64,000 bases of DNA, taken from Sphingobacterium allocomposti. Lineage in GTDB: Bacteria; Bacteroidota; Bacteroidia; Sphingobacteriales; Sphingobacteriaceae. Position 1 is the stretch's first letter, and the number at the start of each line of letters is the position of its first letter. The stretch spans positions 124,001-188,000 of the forward strand of contig NZ_VNHX01000005.1 of assembly GCF_008124885.1 (NCBI RefSeq). The letters run 5' to 3'. The notes under the pieces are model-generated. The model was given only the letters and a program-made list of their open reading frames with translations, made no database searches and was not told the DNA's origin. Below are positions 25,103 through 34,846 of the stretch, piece after piece. A program made the position numbers and the translations under genes.

Positions 25103-28100
25103 TTAAAAAGTTGTGGTCAAACCAAAAGTTATTGTCCGGGCCAAAGGATATGCGGAAAAATCAAATCCGGGTGTCAACGCAGAATGCCGTACAGATACCT
25201 CTGGATTTGAACCTGAATAGGTTGTCCAAGTATGCAGATTTTGTGTCGAAGCATATAATCTAAGCGAGTTTACCTTCAAACGGCTTAACACATGATCTTG
25301 GAAAGTGTATCCCAAGGAGACCGTTTTGAGACGCAAGAATGAACCATCCTCTACCGTCCGGCTTGAGTAGTAGGTATCCCGTTGTCCACCCGTTCTAAAA
25401 AGTTCGTTACTAGGGTTCTCAGGCGTCCAGCGATTTTCGTAACTCGCATATTGATTTAAGGAACGGTGACGTTTTGCATTTCCCTCGAAAATCAATCTAT
25501 TTGCATTCAGAATATCATTTCCGTAAGACCATTGAAAGAATATATTCAAGTCAAAGCCTTTGTAATCAAAACGATTCGTAAAACCACCCACATGAATAGG
25601 CAATCCTCTTCCGATTACCGTAAAATCCATCTCGTTGACGGCCAAATCACCATTTATATCTTTATATTTGATATCGCCCGGTTGAATATTCTCCCGTGGT
25701 TGACCATTTGTAGTAATATGATCCTTTAATACATAGTTTCCCAGCACTTGATCAAAGTCATTATATTGGTAGACGCCATCCCATACCAATCCGTACATCT
25801 GCGCTAAAGGGCCTCCTACGACGGAAATGTAAGGGAACACATTTCTAAAATCGGTATCAAATGCTACCGGGCTCAGTAACGCTGTTTGGTTTTCGTTGAG
25901 AGCGATAATTTTATTTTGGTTAAAACTGATATTGAAATTTGTACTCCATTTAAATCTGCCATTATCGATATTGGTTGTATTTAACGTCAGTTCCAAACCT
26001 TGATTGCGCAGCTCTCCAATGTTTTTGTATGCAGTAGCCAAGTTGGTGGCGCTACTCGTCAACCCGGTAGCGTATGGAAGTGTCGCGTCTAACAATAAAT
26101 CTTTTGTATTTCTTCTATAGACATCTGCTACAAATTCAATCCTTCCTTCCCAAAAGGAGAGATCTAAACCGATATTGCTTTGGACGGTAGTTTCCCATGT
26201 TAAATCGGGATTACCATATTGCAAAAGCAATGCTCCACGTGTAGGAGCGGCGTTATTAAAGGAATACCCTCCAAATCTCGGAACACTCAACTGGGTAATA
26301 TACGGAAAATCTGATACCCGGTTATTCCCAGTAGCTCCATAACTCGTTCTTATTTTGGCATTATGCAAGAAAGAAACGTCTTTTAAAAAATCTTCTTCTG
26401 ACACGGTCCAGGCAAATGCTGCTGACGGGAAAAAGGCCCAACGCTTACCCGGCGCAAATTTCGAGGAGCCGTCGTACCTAAAGGAAGAGGTTAATCTATA
26501 TTTATTTTTATATCCATAGTTGAATCTTCCTAAAAACGACATCAAAGCCCATCTGGAAGATGATGAAAATCCAACATTCGTTCCCGCTTCATCCAAACCG
26601 TCTATCCCGAGTGATTCATTTAACACGTTCAAACCCTGGAAACCGTAATCTCCACTATCGTATTGCTGCAAAGAAAAACCACCGACAACATTGAGCGTAT
26701 GTCCTTGTTTGAAGGACTTTTTGTAGGTAAGAATATTTTCATTCACCCAAGTCGTTCTCGGGCGAAACGCAATCGAGCCGTTTACGCCTTCGTTACGTCT
26801 TATGTTTCCGTTTGCCGTTAGGGAATTGAAAAACATATCTTGCCGAACCATCACATTGGTGTAAGCAGCCGAAGATCTGAAAACGAGATTTGGATGAAAC
26901 GAATATTCACCGTATCCATTTAAAGTCAAGGTGTTCACAAAAGTTTCCCGAAGTTCATTTTGAGTAGACAAGATGGGGTTTACACGGAAGTCATTTTCGG
27001 GAGCCGTCGGATCAAACAGATCTTCCAGAAGCGATTCATTCAGACCTTTTACCGGCCGAAATCCCCACACCGAAGCAAGCAAGCTTAAACCACTATATGT
27101 AATGCGCATCGAAGGTTCTCCGACGATGATACCGTACGTTTTATTTGCGCTATAATTTGCGATCGTTCCGATCTTAAGTTTTTTACCCAATTGTTGGTCA
27201 AACTGAAATCGAAGCTGTTTTCTATCAAATCCCGAATTGGTGACCAATCCATTGTTTTTTAACAAATTTCCCGAAAGTGAATAGGTCGTACCTCCACTAC
27301 CGCCCCGCACAGACAATTCATGGTTGTGCACAAATGCTTGTTTATAGATCTGATCCTGCAAATCTATACTAGGTTCGTCCCGATAACTTTCCAATGTACG
27401 CCCTGCCAAATAATAATCAGTCGTAAACTGAGGCTCGAGTTCATACTGATACTTTACGAATTCATAAGCCCCCATCAATTTAAGAGGTTTCGGGTTTTCG
27501 GCGAAACCACCGTATGCATTATAATTTACCACCGGTTTTCCAGCTACCCCTTTTTTCGTCGTGATCATAATCACACCGTTTGCACCTCGCGCTCCATATA
27601 TTGCGGTTGCTGACGCATCTTTGAGTATTTCAATAGATTCAATATCTCCTGGGTTGATACTGTTACTATTGGCATCTTCTAAAGGGAATCCATCAACCAC
27701 GTAAAGCGGTGCGGTGTTTTGCGTGATAGAACCTGAGCCACGTATGACGATGTTGGTATTTGATCCAGGTTGTCCGTCACTAGCCGTTACGGTTACACCT
27801 GCCACCCGACCGGCCAAGGCTTCATCAAAGGATTTAACAGGTGCCTGAGCGAGGTCTTTCATATTAACAGAGCCGACTGATCCCGTCACATCTCGTCGGG
27901 TCGTTTCTCCGTAACCGATGACCACCACATCATCCAGTGCGGTAGATTTGGTCGCTAGGATAATATTAAAAAAACGTTGCTTCCCTATCTTTATTTCGAG
28001 TCTATCATACCCCAATGAAGAAAATACTAAAACAGCCTCCTCGCTATCTACGGACAGGGAAAATAAGCCTGCTGCATCAGTTTTCGTAGCGGTAGTCTGA

Positions 28101-28267
28101 TCTTTCACAGAAACACTTACTCCTGCCAATACTTCATTTTGTTGATTGACGACTTTTCCGGAAATCGGAATTGAACCTGACGTTTGCTGGGCATACGCCA
28201 AACTGTTGCACAACAGACCACAAAGCATCAGTTTGCAACTTATTAATGATATTATTTTCTTCATCAT
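25103..28267 (-). CDS. SusC/RagA-family TonB-dependent transporter (second pair)
   Basis: A 1054-residue outer-membrane transporter. A signal peptide (ending AYAQQ) leads to a carboxypeptidase-like N-terminal domain (about 35-110; ISGKVVNQQNEVLAGVSVSV). The TonB box/plug region follows (DDVVVIGYGETTRRDVTGSV, APLYVVDGFPLED, DASATAIYGARGANGV). The rest is a 22-strand barrel with a typical aromatic end (FGLTTTF). It should import the oligosaccharides captured by its SusD. It is the third gene of the operon that starts at 32941, 60 bp after the first SusD gene, with no clear promoter in the gap. Confidence 0.95.
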   Translation of the reverse strand: MMKKIISLISCKLMLCGLLCNSLAYAQQTSGSIPISGKVVNQQNEVLAGVSVSVKDQTTATKTDAAGLFSLSVDSEEAVLVFSSLGYDRLEIKIGKQRFFNIILATKSTALDDVVVIGYGETTRRDVTGSVGSVNMKDLAQAPVKSFDEALAGRVAGVTVTASDGQPGSNTNIVIRGSGSITQNTAPLYVVDGFPLEDANSNSINPGDIESIEILKDASATAIYGARGANGVIMITTKKGVAGKPVVNYNAYGGFAENPKPLKLMGAYEFVKYQYELEPQFTTDYYLAGRTLESYRDEPSIDLQDQIYKQAFVHNHELSVRGGSGGTTYSLSGNLLKNNGLVTNSGFDRKQLRFQFDQQLGKKLKIGTIANYSANKTYGIIVGEPSMRITYSGLSLLASVWGFRPVKGLNESLLEDLFDPTAPENDFRVNPILSTQNELRETFVNTLTLNGYGEYSFHPNLVFRSSAAYTNVMVRQDMFFNSLTANGNIRRNEGVNGSIAFRPRTTWVNENILTYKKSFKQGHTLNVVGGFSLQQYDSGDYGFQGLNVLNESLGIDGLDEAGTNVGFSSSSRWALMSFLGRFNYGYKNKYRLTSSFRYDGSSKFAPGKRWAFFPSAAFAWTVSEEDFLKDVSFLHNAKIRTSYGATGNNRVSDFPYITQLSVPRFGGYSFNNAAPTRGALLLQYGNPDLTWETTVQSNIGLDLSFWEGRIEFVADVYRRNTKDLLLDATLPYATGLTSSATNLATAYKNIGELRNQGLELTLNTTNIDNGRFKWSTNFNISFNQNKIIALNENQTALLSPVAFDTDFRNVFPYISVVGGPLAQMYGLVWDGVYQYNDFDQVLGNYVLKDHITTNGQPRENIQPGDIKYKDINGDLAVNEMDFTVIGRGLPIHVGGFTNRFDYKGFDLNIFFQWSYGNDILNANRLIFEGNAKRHRSLNQYASYENRWTPENPSNELFRTGGQRDTYYSSRTVEDGSFLRLKTVSLGYTFQDHVLSRLKVNSLRLYASTQNLHTWTTYSGSNPEVSVRHSALTPGFDFSAYPLARTITFGLTTTF

Positions 28268-28327
28268 TTAGCTATATTTGGTGTAATAAATCTATTTATA
28301 ATCTCATAGGTTAATGTCTTATACAAG

Positions 28328-29752
28328 TTAGTAGCCTTCATTTTGTCCTAATTCTGGATTGATATCAATCTCTCTACGTGGAATAGGAAATATCAATTCA
28401 TGGTTTTGCACGGTAAAATTTAAGCCCTTGCCCACAAAAAATGCATTCATGGTTTCCTGGGTTTTTCCTGTCCGCAACAAATCGAACCAACGATGCCCCT
28501 CATACGCCAGTTCCAGTCTTCTTTCTTTCGCTATGGATTCACGCATATCCTCTTTATTACTGATTTCCACCCCTTCCAGATCTGCGCGGGAACGGACCAT
28601 ATTGAGATAAGCCTGTGCTCCATTTACATCATCATCTTCATTCAATGCTTCAGCATACATGAGGAGGACATCGGCATAGCGTAAAACGGTAAAATTAACG
28701 GAACCATCTCTCGGGTTTTCTGCATTTAGATCCACAAACTTCAACCCGTGTCGGCTGTACTCTTTCACCCCATTGGGTCTAATCGTATCGCCTACGGAAG
28801 CTTTTTTCCTAGCATCGCCTTCCTCGTAAGCGTCCATCAGATCAAGCGACGGTGTAATTCGTCCAGAACCTTGCTGATTATTCGCCAATAGTCCCGTTGA
28901 AGCTGGGGTGAATAATACCGAGTACTCGTTCCCTTGGTTAAAACCAGAGATAAATTTTAATTCGAAGAGGGACTCCTTGGTATTACCATTTCCAGGACTA
29001 AAAAGAGTTTTGTAATCCGGTTCTAAACTATATACGTTTCTTTCAATTAAACTCCCCAACGTATGTATTGCCTCCGTATACTGGTGACGTGTTAAATAGA
29101 CTTTGCCTAACAATCCTTGTATGGCGCCCAAAGAAACCCTTCCTTTATCTTCTTGGGAATCATCAACTGCTAATTCTTCGGCCTCTTTCAAATCTTTGAT
29201 GATCTCAGTATATACTTCTTCCAGAGACTTCAAGGACAAGTCGGCATTGGCTATATCTTCTGGACTCCGAAATTCTCCGTGTGTGATAGGAGATCGTCCA
29301 AAAATTTGAACCATCAAAAAATAGCTGTATGCACGGATAAATTTTGTTTCGCTCGCAATTCTTGCTTTGCTTTCCATACTTAAGTCAGACTGCTCTAGCC
29401 GTACAAGTAGGATGTTTGCTCGCGCGATCGTAAATAAAACCTTTGTCCAAAACCCTTGAACAATCGTATTGGACGGTGTTATATTCATCTCGTCAAACTC
29501 CATTTCGGCAACGGAAGAGGAAGATATAGATACCTCAGCATTATCCGAAGTCAATTCGGCAAGATAGAAAATCTCATGCGTATATATCTCCCTAAAAGAT
29601 GCATATACGCCGACCAGCGCATTTTCGAAATCAGCTTCCGTTTTATAGAAATTATTTTCATTGATTTGATGTTCGGGTGAAAGCGCTAGAAAATTGTTGC
29701 AGGAGCTCAAAAAAAGCAGAGACAATGCAACACAAACAATATATTTTTTCAT
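28328..29752 (-). CDS. SusD/RagB-family lipoprotein (first pair)
   Basis: A 474-residue lipoprotein (lipobox LSSC, Cys18, followed by NNFLALSPEH). SusD features include ETKFIRAYSYFLMVQIFG, VNFTVLRYADVLLMYAEALN and RESIAKERRLELAYEGHRWF then DLLRTGK, ending ELGQNEGY. It is shorter than the second SusD (533), so the two pairs are not simple duplicates and may bind different parts or lengths of the glycan. It is 18 bp from the first susC. Confidence 0.94.
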   Translation of the reverse strand: MKKYIVCVALSLLFLSSCNNFLALSPEHQINENNFYKTEADFENALVGVYASFREIYTHEIFYLAELTSDNAEVSISSSSVAEMEFDEMNITPSNTIVQGFWTKVLFTIARANILLVRLEQSDLSMESKARIASETKFIRAYSYFLMVQIFGRSPITHGEFRSPEDIANADLSLKSLEEVYTEIIKDLKEAEELAVDDSQEDKGRVSLGAIQGLLGKVYLTRHQYTEAIHTLGSLIERNVYSLEPDYKTLFSPGNGNTKESLFELKFISGFNQGNEYSVLFTPASTGLLANNQQGSGRITPSLDLMDAYEEGDARKKASVGDTIRPNGVKEYSRHGLKFVDLNAENPRDGSVNFTVLRYADVLLMYAEALNEDDDVNGAQAYLNMVRSRADLEGVEISNKEDMRESIAKERRLELAYEGHRWFDLLRTGKTQETMNAFFVGKGLNFTVQNHELIFPIPRREIDINPELGQNEGY

Positions 29753-29770
29753 TTCAGTAAGATTATTGGG

Positions 29771-32700
29771 TTAACGGATATTCATTCTAATGCCTAATGT
29801 AAAGGTTCGAGGTAATGGATATGAAAAATAATCTATACCACTCGCAGCAATATTATCTCCCGTCGAACTACCTTCAGGATCATAACCGGGGTAATCCGTA
29901 AATGTATACACATTTGAGACATCAGCAAACATATCGATCGCGGGCAATTTGGAACGGAATATATTGGACGGCAACTTATATGCTAAATTGACATTCCGGA
30001 TACGGACAAATGAGGCTTCGAACAGATATCTGGAATTAATACCAATCCCTCTAGCATAATCATTCCGTATCGCTCTCGGCACAAATCCATTACCAGGATT
30101 TTCTTCCGACCTCCAGCGATCATTGACCAACGCCAGTTGATTTTGAACACCTGCTGAATTCATAATAATCTCTGCGCCTTGAAAATACATTTTCTGACCA
30201 TACGATCCCGTTAAGCTCACACCCAAAGAAAGGCTTTTATAGGTAAACTGATTATTGAATCCAAAAGTATATTTTGGCCACGGCGTGCCAACGAAGGTTT
30301 TATCATCGTCTGTAATCCGTCCATCACCGTTAGCATCATTAAATTTAAGATCGCCCGGTTGCGTGTTCGGATGCTGCAAAGGGCTAGCATGCACTTCATC
30401 CCAGTTTTTGAATACGCCTGTCGCTTCCAACAAAAAGAAACTTGAAATGGGCTGACCTACCTGTGTAGCTTGGTAGGCCGAACTTAATATCCTAGCAGAT
30501 GAAGTATTTAAGGCCAGAACCTTATTTCTATTGAAACTTACATTAAAATCGGTATTCCACTGAAAAGATCCGCTCGCTATGTTCCGTGTATTTAATGCAA
30601 TCTCCAAACCTTTATTTTCAAGCTCACCGATATTTTGCGTCACGGAACCAAACCCAGTAGCTGCGGGCAGTAACGTATTTAACAACAAATCCTTTTTCAT
30701 ATTGCGGTACGCATCCACTGTTAAGACTATACGATGATTAAATAGCGCCAGGTCGAGCCCAAAGTTGGTCTGTAAAGATCGCTCCCACGTTAGGTTTTCA
30801 TTGGCGAGGGTTTGCGGTGTCACACCAAGCAATGGTTGCCCATTACCGACATAAGGAACAATACCTAACAGCCCGATATGGGCATAATTTCCTATTAAAT
30901 TATTACCCGACGCGCCGTAACTCGCCCGCAGCTTCAGATCATCTATAAACGACAACGATTTCATAAACTCTTCATCTGATAACCTGTACCCTAAAGACGC
31001 GGAAGGGAAGGTACCCCAACGATTGTTAATCCCGAATCTCGAACTTCCATCCCGGCGTACAGTACCCGTTAATAACCATTTCCCCATAAAACTGTAGTTA
31101 ACCCGGGCTAGCCACGACAACATCGCCCATTCAGTGATATAATTCGTTCCAGCATTCACATTTCCACCCGCTAAATAAGGAATCAAATCCGTCGGAAAAT
31201 CCATCGCCCCAGCCTGCAGCATATTTAAGCTTTCTTTCTGCGCTGTAAACCCTACAACGGCATCTATTTTATGATCCTCTCCAAAGTTCGTCGTATAGTT
31301 CACCGTATTTTCATTTAACCAATTTAATAAAGCACTGTTGTGGGCACCTGCAGTTGCCGGGCTCGTTTTAGCACCCCACTCACCAATCTGCGATGATTTC
31401 CAGAGGCGGGTCGACCCAGTCACATAATTCACCCCTATGGACGTTTTTATCGACAATCCGTCTAAAAGATTATACTGAAGATAATTATTGGTAAAAATAT
31501 TCGCGGAATTCCGCTTATCACTGAATTCATCAAGGATTAAATAGGGATTCTCGACCAGTACACCTAATGGATCCAATAATTCTGAACTATAGGAACCATC
31601 GGCTTGGTAAATAGGCATCGCAGGCGAATTTGCCAGAGCAGCAGCAATTAACCCTCTTGTCCCCAAATGCCCTTCGGCACGTGCAAAATTCCCATGCGTA
31701 TAGGAACCCGCCAAGGATACACCAAGAGACAACCGATTAGATAACCTAATATCTATATTGGAACGCATATTATATTTATTGAAATCGGACTTTTTGATTA
31801 TCCCTTGTTGATTATAATAGCCTAAAGAAACCATATAATCTACCGACTCACCTCCGCCCGTCGTCGAAAGTTGATAATTCTGCAGTGGGGCCGTTCTAAA
31901 AATCTGATCCTGCCAATCTATATTCGTCGTTAATGATTCGGGATTACGAAACTCCGGGCGTACCCGCGTCCCCCCCGTTCTTACATCATTCGGATCTGAC
32001 GCATTCCCTCCCGCATAAACCCACGCGTTGTCTCGTCCCTCCGCATGAAATTCTGCAAACTCCTGCGCATTCATCATTTTCAACTTATTGGCCACGTTTT
32101 GAAAACCTCCCGCCGCTTCTAAATGAACGGTAGGGCTTCCTCTTTTTCCCTTTTTCGTGGTAACGATAATCACACCGTTGGCTCCTCTCGATCCGTAAAT
32201 AGCAGTCGCAGACGCATCCTTTAAAATTTCAATGGACGCAATATCAGAAGGATTGATACTACTCAACGGATTAATTTTAGAGGCGGTGTTATTGGCCATT
32301 CCTTCTGATGAATAGGAATTTCCATTAAAACTAGACACATCCGACCCACTTCCACCGGCACCAATGGCATAACCGTCAATTACATATAAAGGCTGGTTAC
32401 CACCCGTAATCGAATTAATCCCCCGAATAACGATATTTACATTCCCTCCCGGAGCCCCTGTCGTCTGGGTAATTTGCGCTCCGGCTACTTTTCCCTGCAT
32501 CATTTGATCGAAACTAGCCGCAGGTCCCGGTTGTAGGTCTTGTGGAGATAAACTAGTTACCGAGCCTGTTATGTCTCTTTTTCGCTGTGTACCATAGCCC
32601 ACAACAACTACAGAATCCAGACTCTCGGTAGATCTAATTAACTTTACATCGTAAGCACTTTCTTTTCCAACAACAATTTCAACAGGGTCGTAACCCAAGA

Positions 32701-32941
32701 AATTAAACCGTAACAAATCGCCCGTCTTTGCTTCTATCGAATATTCTCCCAAATTATTCGTACTCGCTGCCTGGCCACCGCCCGCAACTTTAATGGTTAC
32801 ACCCTGCAAAGGAGTTCGTATATTGGCGTCCAACACCCTTCCTGTAATGATACGGAGTTGCGCTGCTGCAGTAAAAACAGAAAGGCAGCATATAAGCAAA
32901 AGAGATCCACGTATCGTTTTGGTTAAACATTTTTCATTCAT
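29771..32941 (-). CDS. SusC/RagA-family TonB-dependent transporter (first pair)
   Basis: A 1056-residue outer-membrane transporter with a signal peptide (ending FTAAAQ), an N-terminal beta-sandwich (about 30-110; ITGRVLDANIRTPLQGVTIK), a plug with VVVGYGTQRKRDITGSVTSL, QPLYVIDGYAIG and DASATAIYGSRGANGVIIV, and a long barrel. Between the last two plug motifs there is an insertion rich in Gly/Ser (GAGGSGSDVSSFNGNSYSS) that the other two SusC proteins of the window lack. It is the first gene of the operon running to 20201 and is preceded by the promoter and operator at 33051-33106. Confidence 0.95.
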   Translation of the reverse strand: MNEKCLTKTIRGSLLLICCLSVFTAAAQLRIITGRVLDANIRTPLQGVTIKVAGGGQAASTNNLGEYSIEAKTGDLLRFNFLGYDPVEIVVGKESAYDVKLIRSTESLDSVVVVGYGTQRKRDITGSVTSLSPQDLQPGPAASFDQMMQGKVAGAQITQTTGAPGGNVNIVIRGINSITGGNQPLYVIDGYAIGAGGSGSDVSSFNGNSYSSEGMANNTASKINPLSSINPSDIASIEILKDASATAIYGSRGANGVIIVTTKKGKRGSPTVHLEAAGGFQNVANKLKMMNAQEFAEFHAEGRDNAWVYAGGNASDPNDVRTGGTRVRPEFRNPESLTTNIDWQDQIFRTAPLQNYQLSTTGGGESVDYMVSLGYYNQQGIIKKSDFNKYNMRSNIDIRLSNRLSLGVSLAGSYTHGNFARAEGHLGTRGLIAAALANSPAMPIYQADGSYSSELLDPLGVLVENPYLILDEFSDKRNSANIFTNNYLQYNLLDGLSIKTSIGVNYVTGSTRLWKSSQIGEWGAKTSPATAGAHNSALLNWLNENTVNYTTNFGEDHKIDAVVGFTAQKESLNMLQAGAMDFPTDLIPYLAGGNVNAGTNYITEWAMLSWLARVNYSFMGKWLLTGTVRRDGSSRFGINNRWGTFPSASLGYRLSDEEFMKSLSFIDDLKLRASYGASGNNLIGNYAHIGLLGIVPYVGNGQPLLGVTPQTLANENLTWERSLQTNFGLDLALFNHRIVLTVDAYRNMKKDLLLNTLLPAATGFGSVTQNIGELENKGLEIALNTRNIASGSFQWNTDFNVSFNRNKVLALNTSSARILSSAYQATQVGQPISSFFLLEATGVFKNWDEVHASPLQHPNTQPGDLKFNDANGDGRITDDDKTFVGTPWPKYTFGFNNQFTYKSLSLGVSLTGSYGQKMYFQGAEIIMNSAGVQNQLALVNDRWRSEENPGNGFVPRAIRNDYARGIGINSRYLFEASFVRIRNVNLAYKLPSNIFRSKLPAIDMFADVSNVYTFTDYPGYDPEGSSTGDNIAASGIDYFSYPLPRTFTLGIRMNIR

Positions 32942-32963
32942 AATGATTTATAATATAAATAGG

Positions 32964-32978
32964 TATACGCACTATGCA
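32964..32978 (-). promoter_or_regulatory. possible secondary operator in the susC leader
   Basis: The plus strand reads TATACGCACTATGCA, matching 11 of 15 positions of the main site at 33051. It lies between the transcription start and the susC ATG. It could be an auxiliary GntR site. Confidence 0.35.
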
Positions 32979-33050
32979 AAGCATCTATTAAAACTCCAAT
33001 TATTATAGTTTATATATATATTCGCGCGTCCACAATAAAAAAGAGATATG

Positions 33051-33065
33051 TTAACGCACTATGTT
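33051..33065 (-). promoter_or_regulatory. putative GntR operator in front of the susC-susD operon
   Basis: The plus strand reads TTAACGCACTATGTT, ending 9 nt before the -7 box. Sequence and spacing match the sites in front of the isomerase and transporter genes. It is 109 nt upstream of the susC ATG. Confidence 0.75.
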
Positions 33066-33074
33066 AGCACTAAG

Positions 33075-33106
33075 CAAACATATATATATTTTTTTTTTAA
33101 AACAAA
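33075..33106 (-). promoter_or_regulatory. promoter of the susC-susD-susC-susD-DUF5017-GH5 operon
   Basis: On the minus strand, -7 TATGTTTG (33082-33075) and -33 TTTG (33106-33103) have a 20-nt spacer that is almost pure A/T. The -7 box is identical to those of the isomerase and MFS promoters. Confidence 0.72.
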
Positions 33107-33399
33107 AATTAAAGAAAATAATATATGTCTGAGTATGTTAAGATGTCGACCGGCGACGCCTTTAAAGATTTTGTATAGCTTCGGCGGCACCTTCGAGTAG
33201 AATAATACAAGCATCTCGCACGAACAGCGGGTTTTCTATTTTCTTTGCCGTAAATATCTTTTACGATGAGAAATCGGTATCCAAAAGTAGTACTGGTTTG
33301 GTATTTCTGGAGGAGCGGAAGATACAGTGGATCCCCGTTTGATGATAAGACGAGATAGTACCTAGCCATACACGTCGTAATAGTCAATCGCCACAGTAA

Positions 33400-34345
33400 G
33401 CAACGAGATTGTTTCTTACCCCACACCAATTGAACATTGTCCCTTACCAATTTGGTATTGCAATTTAACGTGGCCGATAAATCTGTTTAAGGATGGCGTG
33501 TTCAAAGTCGAATCGTCTTTTGTCTTAGTGACTTTGCGAACCATCCGATGATTGTTTTCAATCGGACTGCTGTTATAAATAGTCTTTCATAAAGCAGGTC
33601 GATGCTGAAAAAATGTTGACATCGCGCCCAGTTAGTGCTCTAGCTTTTAAGAACACAGAATCCGTACCGCTTTTTCCTCGGCCGAGTTAAGATAGTTCAA
33701 TACAAAATCGGCGTCATTGGCTTTATGAACCTTCCTGAAGCCGTCCACTAAAGGGTTAAGGTTATCAATGCAGGCAATGCAGATGCCTACATCACCGACA
33801 TTTTCAACATCTTTCGCCAAACCGTGCTATCGTCCTGTTTCGTCAAGTAAATGCCGAGCACTTCTTTCGGCCACCGGTTATGCCACCCTTTGATCTGGGA
33901 ATAGTACGATCGGTGATTGCTGTCAATGTAACATCAGATAGTTCTACACCGTAAAGGTCTTTTAAACGCACCTGAATATCGCCATGGCTCATAGCTAAAC
34001 CATAAAGCACCAGTATCTTTTATCAACATTTTCGCTTACGATACTGTGCCGCTTGGCAATAGTCTGTGTCTCGAAAGCGGCATTGCGGTCACGCGCGCTG
34101 GAAATTTCAAAAGCCCCGAAGAGCTTTTGAAATTTTTGCGCGTATCGCAGTTCCGACGGTTGCTTTCCATCTGACGACGTCCTTCTAAAAGGGTGTCTAA
34201 TCCACTTCCAGGAAAGCTTCTAAATTCCACTTTAACAACAGCGGCATAAGCACGTCGTCCTTGCCCGTGAAGGGCCAGTCCTGTCGTAGTTGCTCGCCCA
34301 CCCGATGAACAAATGCTTCAAAAATGAAATTTTATTCTCTTTCAT
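33400..34345 (-). pseudogene. gutted IS256-family transposase gene
   Basis: Minus-strand fragments in three frames line up in order with an IS256/mutator transposase. They are DWPFTGKDDVLMPL and LLEGRRQMESNRRN (N-terminus), GLAMSHGDIQVRLKDLYGVE then LSDVTLTAITDR, KEVLGIYLTKQDDS, GICIACIDNLNPLVDGF, SSPIENNHRMVRKVTKTK, and IPNW..GTMFNW near the end. There are several frameshifts and stops. The segment holding the first catalytic Asp (between TDRTIP and KEVLGIY) is missing, so it cannot be active. The presumed ATG is at 34345. Confidence 0.85.
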
Positions 34346-34360
34346 TTTTGTATTAAATTA

Positions 34361-34386
34361 AGTGTTTTACACTTTCGACACAATTG
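34361..34386. repeat. IS-end-like sequence beside the transposase start
   Basis: AGTGTTTTACACTTTCGACA then CAATTG sits 15 nt upstream of the transposase ATG. Read on the minus strand it resembles IS256-type ends (AATTGTGT...AAAGTGTAAAA). Its core AAGTGTTTTACACTT (34360-34374) is itself palindromic. A related copy in inverted orientation is at 34847-34871. Confidence 0.6.
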
Positions 34387-34846
34387 TCAAGCATACCCAT
34401 AAACGACTATCTCGCTAGTACGCCGCGCCGTATTTCCCCTCCTTAACATCCTTGAGAACGACTATCTCACTTGCTTGGCAGCTCCCGATACCACTCGTCT
34501 GCCTCAGTTTTTTCTTTCCGGATTTGACTCTATTCGAACGGTCCCAAGACTCTAGTCTCACACGAAAACAATCCAATATTTCGTGTACAGGGTATATAAT
34601 TAATACGGTCGTTCCGTTACCACCAAAAATATTCCTTCGACTTCCGTATGAGGAGACGTGTAATTTGCCTGAGGTTCAGCTGCCGTAACAAGTACCTCGG
34701 AGACAGTCTCAGCTTTTTGAACAGATCTACGGCTTTGGATAGAGTTGGTGGCCAATATGCTTAGACTACTAATCGGCCTTCATATTAGACAAATACATGC
34801 TCATTATGACAACCGACTTTTGTACATGTTGATGAGAAGTCGGTCG
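34387..34846. other. stretch without genes between two IS-end-like sequences
   Basis: No credible coding frame is present. A 12-bp direct repeat AACGACTATCTC occurs at about 34402 and 34457. The stretch is either flanking DNA or the inside of a small non-autonomous element bounded by the two end-like repeats. Confidence 0.4.

Noticed and set aside
28268..28327. A separate GntR-type operator before the second susC.
   Set aside because: The gap has only vague similarity (GGTTAATG) and lacks the CAAACATA box, so the gene is best read as part of the operon from 32941.
25103..32941. Two tandem SusC/SusD pairs as a recent duplication.
   Set aside because: The proteins differ clearly in length and sequence (SusD 474 versus 533 residues; plug insertion in one SusC only), so they are not recent copies.
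33109..33450. A 113-codon minus-strand frame.
   Set aside because: It mixes two unrelated remnants: the IS256 transposase end (in another frame) and the short tail at 33162-33260. It is not one gene.
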